Made by a program: the position numbers and the translations under genes. DNA of 45,189 nt from an uncultured Clostridia bacterium. GTDB lineage: Bacteria > Bacillota > Clostridia > Christensenellales > Borkfalkiaceae. Where the stretch lies: the NCBI GenBank assembly GCA_947625555.1, contig CANQOT010000013.1, forward strand, positions 1 through 45,189, read 5' to 3'. Numbering within the stretch: the first letter of the stretch is position 1; each line of letters starts with the position of its first letter. Under the pieces are notes generated by a model, which did not search any database, had not been told where the DNA came from, and saw only the letters and a list, made by a program, of their open reading frames with translations. Shown here piece by piece: positions 6,921-14,551 of this stretch.

Positions 6921-9900
6921 ATGAAACAACTTGGGAAAAGATTATCGCTTGCGATCGTACTGCTTCTCTCCGCCTTGCTTATGCTCTGCGGCGGAGCCGC
7001 ACTCCTGACGGCGCGTGCCGAAGAGGGGGAGGCGCAAGGCGTTACGACGCACAAAGGAGATTTTTATACCCTTACCTACGATGAGAATGCGCCCTCTGTC
7101 GAGCTTCTCATCGATGCCGACATTCTCGACTATTCCACCTCGACGAATTTCAGGGAACTCGGTACGGCGATGAAGGAGGTCGTCACCGATCTCTTCGTCA
7201 AGGGGATCTTGAAGTCGGGCGCTCCCGCTTCGGCTTCCGGGATCGCCACCGTCGCCGCGATCCCCGACCTCGGCGGGCTCACGCAGGAAGATGTCGAAAA
7301 GTACATCAAAGAACACCTTTCCTCCGAGGAGGAACTCGGGAACTTCCTCGACGGAAACTACGATATGCTCCTCCAATATGCGGTGGACAGCTATGTGAAC
7401 GCGGGCGGCACATACGAGGGCTTCCAAAGCAAGGTCGACGAGATTTTCGAGGATATCGTTGAGGAAGTCTTTAAGGACGATCTTGCCAAGCAGGAACAAT
7501 ATAAGGCCGATCTCGTCGAAAAGACGGAAGAGCTTGTGACCGACGTTCAAGAAAACGGCGTGACTACTCCCGGCTTCGGCGAAATCATCGACCGCCTCGT
7601 TCGCATCACCGTGAACGGCAATGTCATCTTCGACGACGGAAAAGTTCGCACGGAGGGCGTCAAGGCGCTCCTCAAAGCCCTTCCCCGCTTGGGGGAGATC
7701 GCGGAGACGGACGACCTTTCCCACCTTCTCCAATATCAAGTGAGTGTCGAGACCGATCTCGGCAACTTCAAATTCGACGCGACGTTCGGCTTCGAGGGCG
7801 AGGATAGCGAGCTTCGCACCCTTCTCCGCTTCGCCGACAGGCACATCGCCGTGACGACGGAAGAGGGCGTGCATACGGCGGCCGTCACCGTGCCCCGCGC
7901 ATGCGCCGATTTCCTTCTCCGCTTCATCAATTCCGAGACCATTTCCCAAGGGACAAAGGATACGCTGCTCTCCCTTCTCGGCACGAAGAAGTTGGGAGAG
8001 TACACGTTCCAAGAGGCGAAGAACGTATTCGACGAACTCCTTAAATTCATCAACGACGATCATCTCGCCGAACTCTTCAAGGGCGACGATGCGATGATCA
8101 GCGTCGCCAATAAGATCCTTAACAAGCTCAAAAACGATAAGGCATTCTACGAGAAATGTATGCGCAAGGCGGAGACGCTCTTCGGCGAGATCCCCGCGCG
8201 CATCAAGGAGCTCTCCGCGGTCGAGCTCTATAAGGAGAGCGGCCTCTTCTCGTACAGCGACAGCTTCAAGCTGGGCGACGTCATGAAGAAGGGCATCTCC
8301 GTCCTCGAATCGCTCGGCATCGATCTCGGCGACATCGCGGATACGCTCGCGAATTACCTCGATACCGACCTGACCGCCGCGCTCGCAGTGAACGTGCAGA
8401 CGGACGGCCTCTACAAGATCACCTATCAAAACGAAGATACTGTGAAGGAAATGCTCCTTCCCGTCGGCGCCGAGATCGCGCAGTTCGGCGACGTAACGGA
8501 AGAGGGCGCCTATTGGGTGGACGCGGAGGATACGCAGGAAGTGCCTACCGCCGTCGAGACCATGCCCGCAAACGATATCACCGTCAAGCTCTTCCGCGAA
8601 CCGAAGGTCATCGATCTTACGGGCGCAACGTGGGAAGGCAACCCCGCTTCCGTCGTCTATGACGAAAACGATCACATCAACGACGTCGCCTTGAAGGGCG
8701 TCGACGCGGATACCTTGGCTCTCATCAAGTACGTCTGGACGAAGGACGGCGAAGAGGTGACCGAGGCGAAGGAGGTCGGTGAATACACAATCACCGTCGC
8801 GCCTCTCGATGGAGAGTACACGATCGAAAACGGCCCCGGAGCATTTACCTTCGAGATTACCGAGCCCGTCGTCGACAAAACGATCGACCTTGAAGGCGCA
8901 ACATGGGACGGCAAATCTCCCGTCGTCTATGACGGAAAGGATCACATCAACGACGTCACCTTGAAGGGCGTCGGCGCAGACACCTTGGCTCTCATCAAGT
9001 ATGTCTGGACGAAGGACGGCACCCCCGTCGAAGAGGTGAAGGCAGTCGGCGTCTATAAGGTCACCGTCGCGCCTCGCGATGCGGAATACACGATTAAAAA
9101 CGGTCCCAAGGAATTCACCTTCGAGATCACCGCGCCCGTCGTCGACAAAACGGTCGACCTTACGGGCGCAACGTGGGACGGCAACGACAGCGTCGTCTAT
9201 GACGGGCAGAACCACATCGGCGCAGTCACCTTGAAGGGCGTCTCCGCAGCGAACGCGGCGCGCATCCGGTATGTCTGGACGAAGGACGGCGCCTCCGTCG
9301 ACGAGGCCATCGACGCCGGCGAATACACCGTCTCCGTGCAGCTCACGGCGGAGGCCTTGGCGGACGGCTATCAACTTACCCACCAGCCCGTTTCGGCGCA
9401 GTTCACCATCACGCCCATGGAGATCGATGTGAGTACGTTTGAATGGGATTATCCCGGAACTCCCATCAAATATGACGGGAAGGCGCACACCGTCTCGCTC
9501 AAAGAGCTTCCCGACTATGTCGATGTGACCTATACGGGCAACACGGCGACCGAGGTCGGCCAGTATGAGGCAACGGCGACGCTCACCACCGATAAGAACC
9601 ATTCGTTCAAGGACGGAAAGAACACCCTCACCCTCTCGTGGGAGATCTACAAAGAGTCCGAAGAGCCCCCTTACGATCCTCTGATCGAGCAGTACTACGA
9701 CGAGGTCTATGTCTATGACGATAACGACCTTTTCGACGGCACGGTCGAGATCGAAGCCGTTGAGGCGGAGGACTATCAACAGTACGAGAAGCTACTTGAT
9801 GCCATTTTGACGGGCGACTACGACGGGAAGGAAGGCGCCCTCGGCGCAGCGTACGATATCACGTTCAAGCGCGGGGATACGATCGTCTCCGAACCGGGCG

Positions 9901-11030
9901 AGATGCGCATCCGCATCCGCATTCCCGATACCTTCTCGGGCGAGGGGAGGACGCTCGTCATCGTCCACTTCACCGGGAACGGCGCCGAACTCATCGAGGC
10001 CGAAGCGGTGGACGGTTACTACGAATTCCGTGCGACGAGCTTCTCCGTCTACGCCATTGCCGAACTCGTAGATGAAGCGGCCGCATCGCTGTGGTGGATG
10101 TGGCTCCTCATCGCCCTCATCATCGTGCTCCTCATCGCGACGATCGTGCTCCTCGTCATCCTTCTCAAGAAGAAGCAGGCAGAGGCGCAGTCCGACGGAG
10201 AACTTGTTGAGGAAACCACGGAAGAGCCCGCAGTGGAGACCGTGGAAGAGACCACGGAAGAGCCCGCGGAAGAGCTCGTAGAAGAAGCTCCCGTTGAGGA
10301 ACCCGTCGAGGAGCCCGTGGAGGAAGCTCCCGTTGAGGAACCTGTCGAGGAGCCCGCGGAAGAGGCTCCCGTTGAGGAACCCGTCGAGGAGCCCGCGGAA
10401 GAGGCTCCCGTTGAGGAACCCGTCGAGGAGCCCGCGGAAGAGGCTCCCGCAGAAGAACCGGTAATACCTGCGATCATCGCAGTAGAATCCAAGGAGGAAA
10501 ACATGAAAGCACAACAAACAGAGCTGGCAGCGGCCGAGGCTACGATGTACGATCGGAGCTTTACCGCCCGCATCGCCCAGGCGGATGAGAGCGTGAGAGG
10601 CTACTACCACGAACTCAAAGCAGAACTTCTCTCCTACAAGGGCGTGAAGTCCCGCATCAGCTGGACGGCCGATTCCTACAACAAGGGTAGGGGCAAGTGC
10701 GCGAAATTGCAGATCAAGGGCAAGACCCTCGTGCTCTATCTCGCACTCGATCCCGAGGAAGTCGCGACGAAGTATCATGCGCAGAACGTTTCGGATATCG
10801 CCAAGTATGCCGAAGTTCCCACCAAACTCCGTCTCCGCAATCCTCGTTCCTTGAAGTACGCGAAGGAACTCATCGCCCAGCTCATGGAGAAGATGGGCAT
10901 CGTCAAGGCGGCCCATGCACCCGCAGTCCAAGAGATCCCCGTTCAGACCACCGAACAGTTGATCGAAGGCGGCTTCATCAAGTGCAAGAAGGGCTCCCGC
11001 CCGGGCTTCTGGGGCAAAAAGAACGACTGA
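6921..11030 (+). CDS. Membrane-spanning surface protein: helical ectodomain, MBG-like repeats, TM, acidic repeats, cytoplasmic domain
   Basis: 1369 residues from the ATG at 6921 (AAGGGAGA at 6908-6915); the in-frame codons from 6861 lie in the leader. A signal peptide with a long hydrophobic core (LSLAIVLLLSALLMLCGG) precedes a mostly helical domain to about residue 490. About 560-830 holds three closely similar modules of about 88 residues, each with VVYDG, NHI or DHI, LKGV and YVWTKDG; a fourth, diverged one (about 833-912) has IKYDGKAHTV, the style of MBG domains. A helix at about 1055-1083 crosses the membrane and ends in KKKQ. Then come four 13-residue APVEEPVEEPAEE repeats and a soluble 175-residue domain, ending in GFWGKK. 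That domain resembles stand-alone Clostridia hypotheticals as I recall them (motifs SRISWT and LYLALDP). Ectodomain and cytosolic domain on one chain suggest a signalling or docking role (inference). Confidence 0.85.
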   Translation: MKQLGKRLSLAIVLLLSALLMLCGGAALLTARAEEGEAQGVTTHKGDFYTLTYDENAPSVELLIDADILDYSTSTNFRELGTAMKEVVTDLFVKGILKSGAPASASGIATVAAIPDLGGLTQEDVEKYIKEHLSSEEELGNFLDGNYDMLLQYAVDSYVNAGGTYEGFQSKVDEIFEDIVEEVFKDDLAKQEQYKADLVEKTEELVTDVQENGVTTPGFGEIIDRLVRITVNGNVIFDDGKVRTEGVKALLKALPRLGEIAETDDLSHLLQYQVSVETDLGNFKFDATFGFEGEDSELRTLLRFADRHIAVTTEEGVHTAAVTVPRACADFLLRFINSETISQGTKDTLLSLLGTKKLGEYTFQEAKNVFDELLKFINDDHLAELFKGDDAMISVANKILNKLKNDKAFYEKCMRKAETLFGEIPARIKELSAVELYKESGLFSYSDSFKLGDVMKKGISVLESLGIDLGDIADTLANYLDTDLTAALAVNVQTDGLYKITYQNEDTVKEMLLPVGAEIAQFGDVTEEGAYWVDAEDTQEVPTAVETMPANDITVKLFREPKVIDLTGATWEGNPASVVYDENDHINDVALKGVDADTLALIKYVWTKDGEEVTEAKEVGEYTITVAPLDGEYTIENGPGAFTFEITEPVVDKTIDLEGATWDGKSPVVYDGKDHINDVTLKGVGADTLALIKYVWTKDGTPVEEVKAVGVYKVTVAPRDAEYTIKNGPKEFTFEITAPVVDKTVDLTGATWDGNDSVVYDGQNHIGAVTLKGVSAANAARIRYVWTKDGASVDEAIDAGEYTVSVQLTAEALADGYQLTHQPVSAQFTITPMEIDVSTFEWDYPGTPIKYDGKAHTVSLKELPDYVDVTYTGNTATEVGQYEATATLTTDKNHSFKDGKNTLTLSWEIYKESEEPPYDPLIEQYYDEVYVYDDNDLFDGTVEIEAVEAEDYQQYEKLLDAILTGDYDGKEGALGAAYDITFKRGDTIVSEPGEMRIRIRIPDTFSGEGRTLVIVHFTGNGAELIEAEAVDGYYEFRATSFSVYAIAELVDEAAASLWWMWLLIALIIVLLIATIVLLVILLKKKQAEAQSDGELVEETTEEPAVETVEETTEEPAEELVEEAPVEEPVEEPVEEAPVEEPVEEPAEEAPVEEPVEEPAEEAPVEEPVEEPAEEAPAEEPVIPAIIAVESKEENMKAQQTELAAAEATMYDRSFTARIAQADESVRGYYHELKAELLSYKGVKSRISWTADSYNKGRGKCAKLQIKGKTLVLYLALDPEEVATKYHAQNVSDIAKYAEVPTKLRLRNPRSLKYAKELIAQLMEKMGIVKAAHAPAVQEIPVQTTEQLIEGGFIKCKKGSRPGFWGKKND
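10287..10442 (+). repeat. Four 39-bp in-frame tandem repeats
   Basis: Units begin at 10287, 10326, 10365 and 10404, nearly identical, each coding 13 residues (APVEEPVEEPAEE). They lie on the cytoplasmic side just after the membrane helix and form a highly acidic, extended spacer. The near identity at DNA level suggests recent copying and makes the copy number likely to vary between strains. Confidence 0.9.
10491..10505 (+). promoter_or_regulatory. Internal ribosome binding site and in-frame ATG
   Basis: AAGGAGG at 10491-10497 lies 5 nt before an ATG at 10503, inside and in frame with the 1369-residue gene. Initiation here would make a separate 175-residue soluble protein (10503-11030) equal to the C-terminal cytoplasmic domain. 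It is as good a ribosome site as those of true gene starts in this window. It may be a working second start or the remnant of a gene joined to the one upstream. Confidence 0.7.
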
Positions 11031-11045
11031 CATTTGATATGACCG

Positions 11046-11085
11046 AAAGGCCGCCCGAAAAGGGCGGCCTTTTACTGTTTTTTCA
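11046..11085 (+). terminator. Rho-independent terminator after the 6921-11030 gene
   Basis: GGCCGCCC (11049-11056) pairs with GGGCGGCC (11062-11069) around a GAAAA loop, flanked by AAA before and TTTTACTGTTTTTT after. It lies 18 nt past the stop codon. Confidence 0.93.
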
Positions 11086-11091
11086 TTGCAC

Positions 11092-11121
11092 TTGACAGAT
11101 TGCGCCCTTTCATTGTATAAT
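11092..11121 (+). promoter_or_regulatory. Promoter of the redox gene pair
   Basis: TTGACA at 11092-11097 and TATAAT at 11116-11121, 18 nt apart, directly after the preceding terminator. The -10 box lies downstream of the first in-frame ATG at 11086, which excludes that codon as the start of the next gene. Confidence 0.85.
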
Positions 11122-11142
11122 GAAACAAATCGGGGGATGGAA

Positions 11143-11973
11143 ATGCACGATCACGCGAGAAAAGTGCGAACGGCATACGGAATATTTTTCGGGGCGCTCA
11201 CGGCGCTCGTCGGCGTGCTCTTCATCGTCGAAGCGGCCAAGATGTACTCTGGCGCCGCTTCGGGCGGGGAGATCTACACCCGCGAGGGCGTGGGGGAGAG
11301 GCTTCAAGCCCTCCTTATCCCCGTATGCGCATGGCTCGCCGCCGCAGTGGGCGGGGGCGTTATTGCCATGCTCTGCCCGCCCGCGCCCGTACGCGTCCGC
11401 CCCGATGCGAAAAAGGCCCTCGCACGCATTTCCCGCCGCATTCCCGCGGGGGAGGGGGAGGAATATCTCGCTGCGCAGAAGGGCTACCGCACACGCCGAT
11501 TGATCCGCATCGGTTCCCTCGTTTTCGTCACCCTGTTCGGCATTCTCGCCGCTATTATGACATGCGTCTATGTGTTCGACGCGGCGCATTTCACGGCGGC
11601 CGAGGCGGTCGGCGGCATCAACGGCGACATCCTCGCGATGCTCAAAAACGTCTTGCCGTGGATCGGCGTGACCTTGATTTTAGCGGTCGGCGCGACAGTC
11701 CTCGACCACTTCAACGCCCCCAAGACGCTTGCGCAGGCGAAGAAGCTCCTCGTGCTCGGGAGGGGAAACCCGACCCTTCCTCCCCCGACATGGGTGGCAT
11801 GGAAGAGCCGCGCGGACGAATTTTTCGAGAACCGTTGGACAGTCCTCACCGTGCGCCTTGCCATCCTTTCCCTCGCCGTCGTTTTCATTGCGCTCGGCAT
11901 TGCGAACGGGAGCGCGGACGACGTTTTGGGGAAGGCGATCATGATCTGTACCGAGTGCATCGGCCTCGGTTGA
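11143..11973 (+). CDS. Five-helix membrane protein ending in a CXXC tail (CD1871A-like)
   Basis: 276 residues from the ATG at 11143, chosen because GGGGGA at 11132-11137 has 5-nt spacing; an in-frame ATG at 11137 sits inside that ribosome site. Five membrane segments are visible, starting with YGIFFGALTALVGVLFIVEA and ending with LAILSLAVVFIALGIANG. The last helix runs into GKAIMICTECIGLG at the C-terminus. That ending matches what I remember of the short CD1871A-family CXXC peptides of Clostridia, usually a free-standing peptide of about 40-50 residues next to polyferredoxin and thioredoxin genes; here it appears fused to a larger membrane protein. The neighbour 52 nt downstream is exactly such a polyferredoxin-thioredoxin. 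A role in membrane thiol or electron transfer is inferred. Confidence 0.8.
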   Translation: MHDHARKVRTAYGIFFGALTALVGVLFIVEAAKMYSGAASGGEIYTREGVGERLQALLIPVCAWLAAAVGGGVIAMLCPPAPVRVRPDAKKALARISRRIPAGEGEEYLAAQKGYRTRRLIRIGSLVFVTLFGILAAIMTCVYVFDAAHFTAAEAVGGINGDILAMLKNVLPWIGVTLILAVGATVLDHFNAPKTLAQAKKLLVLGRGNPTLPPPTWVAWKSRADEFFENRWTVLTVRLAILSLAVVFIALGIANGSADDVLGKAIMICTECIGLG

Positions 11974-12025
11974 TGAAAAAAGGGCGATCGGCCCCTCATG
12001 CCGAAATCTAAGAGGAGGAAGTACG

Positions 12026-14212
12026 ATGCAGACGAGCGATCTCATCATTGCCGCAGTGCTTATATCCGTAACGTGCATATGCCTTGTCGTATGTATGATT
12101 TTATGCGCGCGCATCGTACGCGGCAAGGGGGAGAAGCCGAAGGAGAGGGGCGTCGCCCGTCTCCGCGCATGGTGGAAGCTGCACAGGCCCACGAAGCGCC
12201 GCCTTATCCAGGTCTATGCCGCCCTCCTCGTCAACGCCAACATCAAGGGATTTGTGACGGGCTCCATCTATGCGGGGAACACCAAATATCTCTGCTCGCC
12301 CGGGCTCAACTGCTATTCCTGCCCCGGTGCGGTGGGGGCATGCCCGCTGGGCGCCCTGCAAAACGCCCTCGCGGCGTCGGGCACGCGCGCGCCCTTCTAC
12401 GTCCTCGGCATCCTCATGCTCTACGGCATGCTGCTCGGGCGCACCATCTGCGGCTTCCTGTGCCCCGTGGGCCTCGGGCAGGACCTTCTCTATAAGATCA
12501 AGACCCCCAAGGTGAAGAAAAACAAGTTCACCCGCCTCTTTTCGTACCTCAAATATGTGCTGCTCGCCCTCCTCGTCGTGATGATCCCCGTCATGTTCGG
12601 GCTGGGCAACACCGCGGTGCCCGCATTCTGCAAATACATCTGCCCCGCGGGAACGCTCGGCGGCGCGATCGGCTTGCTCGCCAATCCCAAAAACGCCGAT
12701 CTCTTCGGCATGCTCGGCGCCCTGTTCACGTGGAAGTTCGCCCTCCTCGTCGCCGTGGTCGTCGCGTGCATGTTCATCTACCGCTTCTTCTGCCGTTTTT
12801 TGTGCCCCCTGGGTGCGCTTTACGGCCTCTTCAACCGCTTTGCCCTGCTCGGGGTAAAGCTCGATCGGAACAAGTGCACGGACTGCGGCCTCTGCGTTGC
12901 GCACTGCAAGATGGATATCGCGCATGTCGGCGACCATGAGTGTATCAACTGCGGCGAATGTATCGCGGTGTGCCCCGCCCACGCCATCAGCTGGAAGGGC
13001 TCCAAACTCTTTGTCCACAAGAACGCCGTCGAGCCCGTGCCCGCCGTGGAAGAGCGTCCGCTCTCCGCCTTCCTCCAAAAGGCACCCGAAGGCGCTCCCG
13101 AAGGGGCCGATCTCGGGCATGCCCCCCTCGCATGCGGCCAAGCGACCGCGCAAGAGCCTGCCGAATCTTTTGCACCCGCAGGGGAAAAGGCGGCGAAAGA
13201 TCGGCGCAAGAAGCGCCCCGCGGGATCTTGGATGCGGATCGCTGCGTGGGCGGCGGCGCTCCTTCTCCTCGCGGGCGCGCTCATCTACTATAACTTCATC
13301 AGGAAGGACGACGTTGCCAAGGCGGGCGCGCCCTATTCCTTCACCGTCACGACGAAGAGCGGCCATGCGGGCGTCCTCTCATTCTCCATCTCTTCGGACG
13401 GAGAGGGGGCGGAAGAGCTCGTCTCGCCCGTCTCGGGCAGCGGAACGCAGGAGGACCCCTTCGAACTGGCCTCCGTCGAGGGCCGCTACGAGATCTCGAT
13501 CCCCGCGGAAGGGGAGGGCGCGGCGACGCTGCTTTTCAACTTCTCCGTGCGCGAGGATACGACCTACCGCCTTATCTCCGCGAGCGACGATCTTTCCCTC
13601 AAAGTTTTCTACCGTGACGCGGCGGGCGAAGCGGTCTATGTCGCGACCGTCGAGGGCGTCATGGAGACGCACTTCGAGCTCACCGCTTCCCCCGAAGGCA
13701 TGCCCGTCTACGGCAACGGCGTGGGCGATCTCTGCTATGATTTTGCCCTTCCCACCTATGGGGAGGGTGGCGTTTTCCGCCTCTCCGCCCACCGCGGGAA
13801 GCTCGTCCTCATCAACTTCTGGTACACCGATTGCGGCCCCTGCAAGGGGGAGATGCCCCTCATCGACGACCTCGCGAAGGAGTACGCGGATCAAATGGAC
13901 GTCGTCGCCATCCACAGCGCCTACATCTACACCGATCCAAAGACGATGGAGGGCGTGCAGGCTTGGCTGAACGAAAACTCCCTCGGCGGAAGGGACTATA
14001 CCTGGGCGCAGTCCTCCATTTTGTTTGCGCAGGATAACGGCGCGGGGCTCTATTCGAGCGAGACCTACGCCCTCCTCGGCGGGAAGTCCTCCTATCCCTT
14101 CACCGTCCTCGTCGATGCAGACGGCTTTGTCCGCTATAAGCGGCAGGGCTCCCTGCAAGAGACGGCAATACGTGGCGCCATAGAGGCCCTCCTTTCCCCC
14201 GAGAACCATTGA
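12026..14212 (+). CDS. Membrane polyferredoxin (NapH-like) fused to TlpA-type thioredoxin
   Basis: 728 residues; AGGAGG at 12013-12018 sets the ATG. The N-terminal half is a NapH-like membrane protein with cysteine pairs in the loops (NCYSCPGAVGACP, ICGFLCPVG, FCKYICPAG, FFCRFLCPLG) and two [4Fe-4S] motifs, CTDCGLCVAHC (about 283-294) and CINCGECIAVC (about 308-319). A charged linker follows, then a further membrane helix (about 404-425), an unassigned beta-rich region, and a TlpA/ResA-like thioredoxin domain with the active site CGPC at 603-606 in WYTDCGPCKGEMP. The cytoplasmic iron-sulfur part can thus pass electrons through the membrane to an external thiol reductase on the same chain (inference from the fusion). 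In relatives these are usually separate genes, as far as I recall. It is the second gene of the pair. Confidence 0.9.
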   Translation: MQTSDLIIAAVLISVTCICLVVCMILCARIVRGKGEKPKERGVARLRAWWKLHRPTKRRLIQVYAALLVNANIKGFVTGSIYAGNTKYLCSPGLNCYSCPGAVGACPLGALQNALAASGTRAPFYVLGILMLYGMLLGRTICGFLCPVGLGQDLLYKIKTPKVKKNKFTRLFSYLKYVLLALLVVMIPVMFGLGNTAVPAFCKYICPAGTLGGAIGLLANPKNADLFGMLGALFTWKFALLVAVVVACMFIYRFFCRFLCPLGALYGLFNRFALLGVKLDRNKCTDCGLCVAHCKMDIAHVGDHECINCGECIAVCPAHAISWKGSKLFVHKNAVEPVPAVEERPLSAFLQKAPEGAPEGADLGHAPLACGQATAQEPAESFAPAGEKAAKDRRKKRPAGSWMRIAAWAAALLLLAGALIYYNFIRKDDVAKAGAPYSFTVTTKSGHAGVLSFSISSDGEGAEELVSPVSGSGTQEDPFELASVEGRYEISIPAEGEGAATLLFNFSVREDTTYRLISASDDLSLKVFYRDAAGEAVYVATVEGVMETHFELTASPEGMPVYGNGVGDLCYDFALPTYGEGGVFRLSAHRGKLVLINFWYTDCGPCKGEMPLIDDLAKEYADQMDVVAIHSAYIYTDPKTMEGVQAWLNENSLGGRDYTWAQSSILFAQDNGAGLYSSETYALLGGKSSYPFTVLVDADGFVRYKRQGSLQETAIRGAIEALLSPENH

Positions 14213-14226
14213 GAAAAACTCCCACC

Positions 14227-14253
14227 AAGGCCCCTCACGGAGGGGCTTTTTTT
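14227..14253 (+). terminator. Rho-independent terminator after the polyferredoxin gene
   Basis: GCCCCTC (14230-14236), loop ACG, GAGGGGC (14240-14246), then seven T residues; AAG before the stem extends it into the T-tract. It lies 15 nt after the stop. Confidence 0.95.
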
Positions 14254-14280
14254 GTGCCATCTCAAAGGGGCAAAATTCTT

Positions 14281-14340
14281 CAATATTTTATAAATTTGTG
14301 ATTTTTTAATATTTTTTAATCAAAAATATCAAAAAAATAA
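14281..14340 (+). promoter_or_regulatory. AT-rich block upstream of the giant lipoprotein promoter
   Basis: About 60 nt almost free of G and C, with repeated AATATTTT and AAAAATA runs, in a genome of otherwise GC-rich sequence. It ends 12 nt before the -35 box. Position and composition fit an UP-element-like enhancer or a binding site for a nucleoid-type repressor. Confidence 0.5.
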
Positions 14341-14351
14341 TTCGGAAAGTG

Positions 14352-14380
14352 TTGACGGCGAACATTTTTTGTGATAAACT
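14352..14380 (+). promoter_or_regulatory. Promoter of the giant InlB-repeat lipoprotein gene
   Basis: TTGACG at 14352-14357 and TAAACT at 14375-14380 are 17 nt apart, with an extended TGA just before the -10 box. Initiation near 14387 gives an unusually long leader of about 165 nt. Confidence 0.7.
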
Positions 14381-14386
14381 GTAAAT

Positions 14387-14551
14387 GCAGTAAGGGGCGA
14401 GAACGCACGCTTATGGGCAGAGGACGGACAAAGGGCAGCCTTTGTTCGTTTTGGTATCTTCAAAAAACGCTTTCGCCCATGCTGCGGCGCGTGGGTGTAG
14501 GCAGTCTTGCACACGTGCGCGGATCATATCGGGGAATTGAGGAGGTCTCCT
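14387..14551 (+). ncRNA. Long structured 5' leader, possible cis-regulatory RNA
   Basis: Nested stems can be read off. The outer stem is 14403-14410 with 14489-14496 (one mismatch), the middle stem ATGGGC 14413-14418 with GCCCAT 14475-14480, and inside it an 11-bp hairpin 14424-14434 with 14439-14449 (one G-U pair, loop GCAG). A further small hairpin is possible around 14491-14515. The ribosome site GAGGAGG at 14539-14545 is followed by TCTCCT, which can pair back on it. I do not recognise a known riboswitch class. The folding is visible; regulation is inferred. Confidence 0.45.

Noticed and set aside
6942-9779. 945-codon open frame on the minus strand
   Set aside because: It lies fully opposite the clear surface-protein gene, has no ribosome site or domain, and shows the charged, repetitive composition expected from the complement of GC-rich codons.
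10049-10573. Minus-strand frame coding a Ser/Gly/Thr repeat protein
   Set aside because: It is the complement of the 39-bp acidic repeats (EEP units read as SSAGSS-like repeats).
11980-12000. Hairpin between the CXXC-tail gene and the polyferredoxin gene
   Set aside because: Only a GGGC/GCCC stem without a T-tract, so not a terminator; the two genes are probably cotranscribed.
14413-14551. Upstream open frame (MGRGR...) in the leader of the giant lipoprotein
   Set aside because: No Shine-Dalgarno before its ATG, it runs past the true start in another frame, and the region is better explained by RNA stems.
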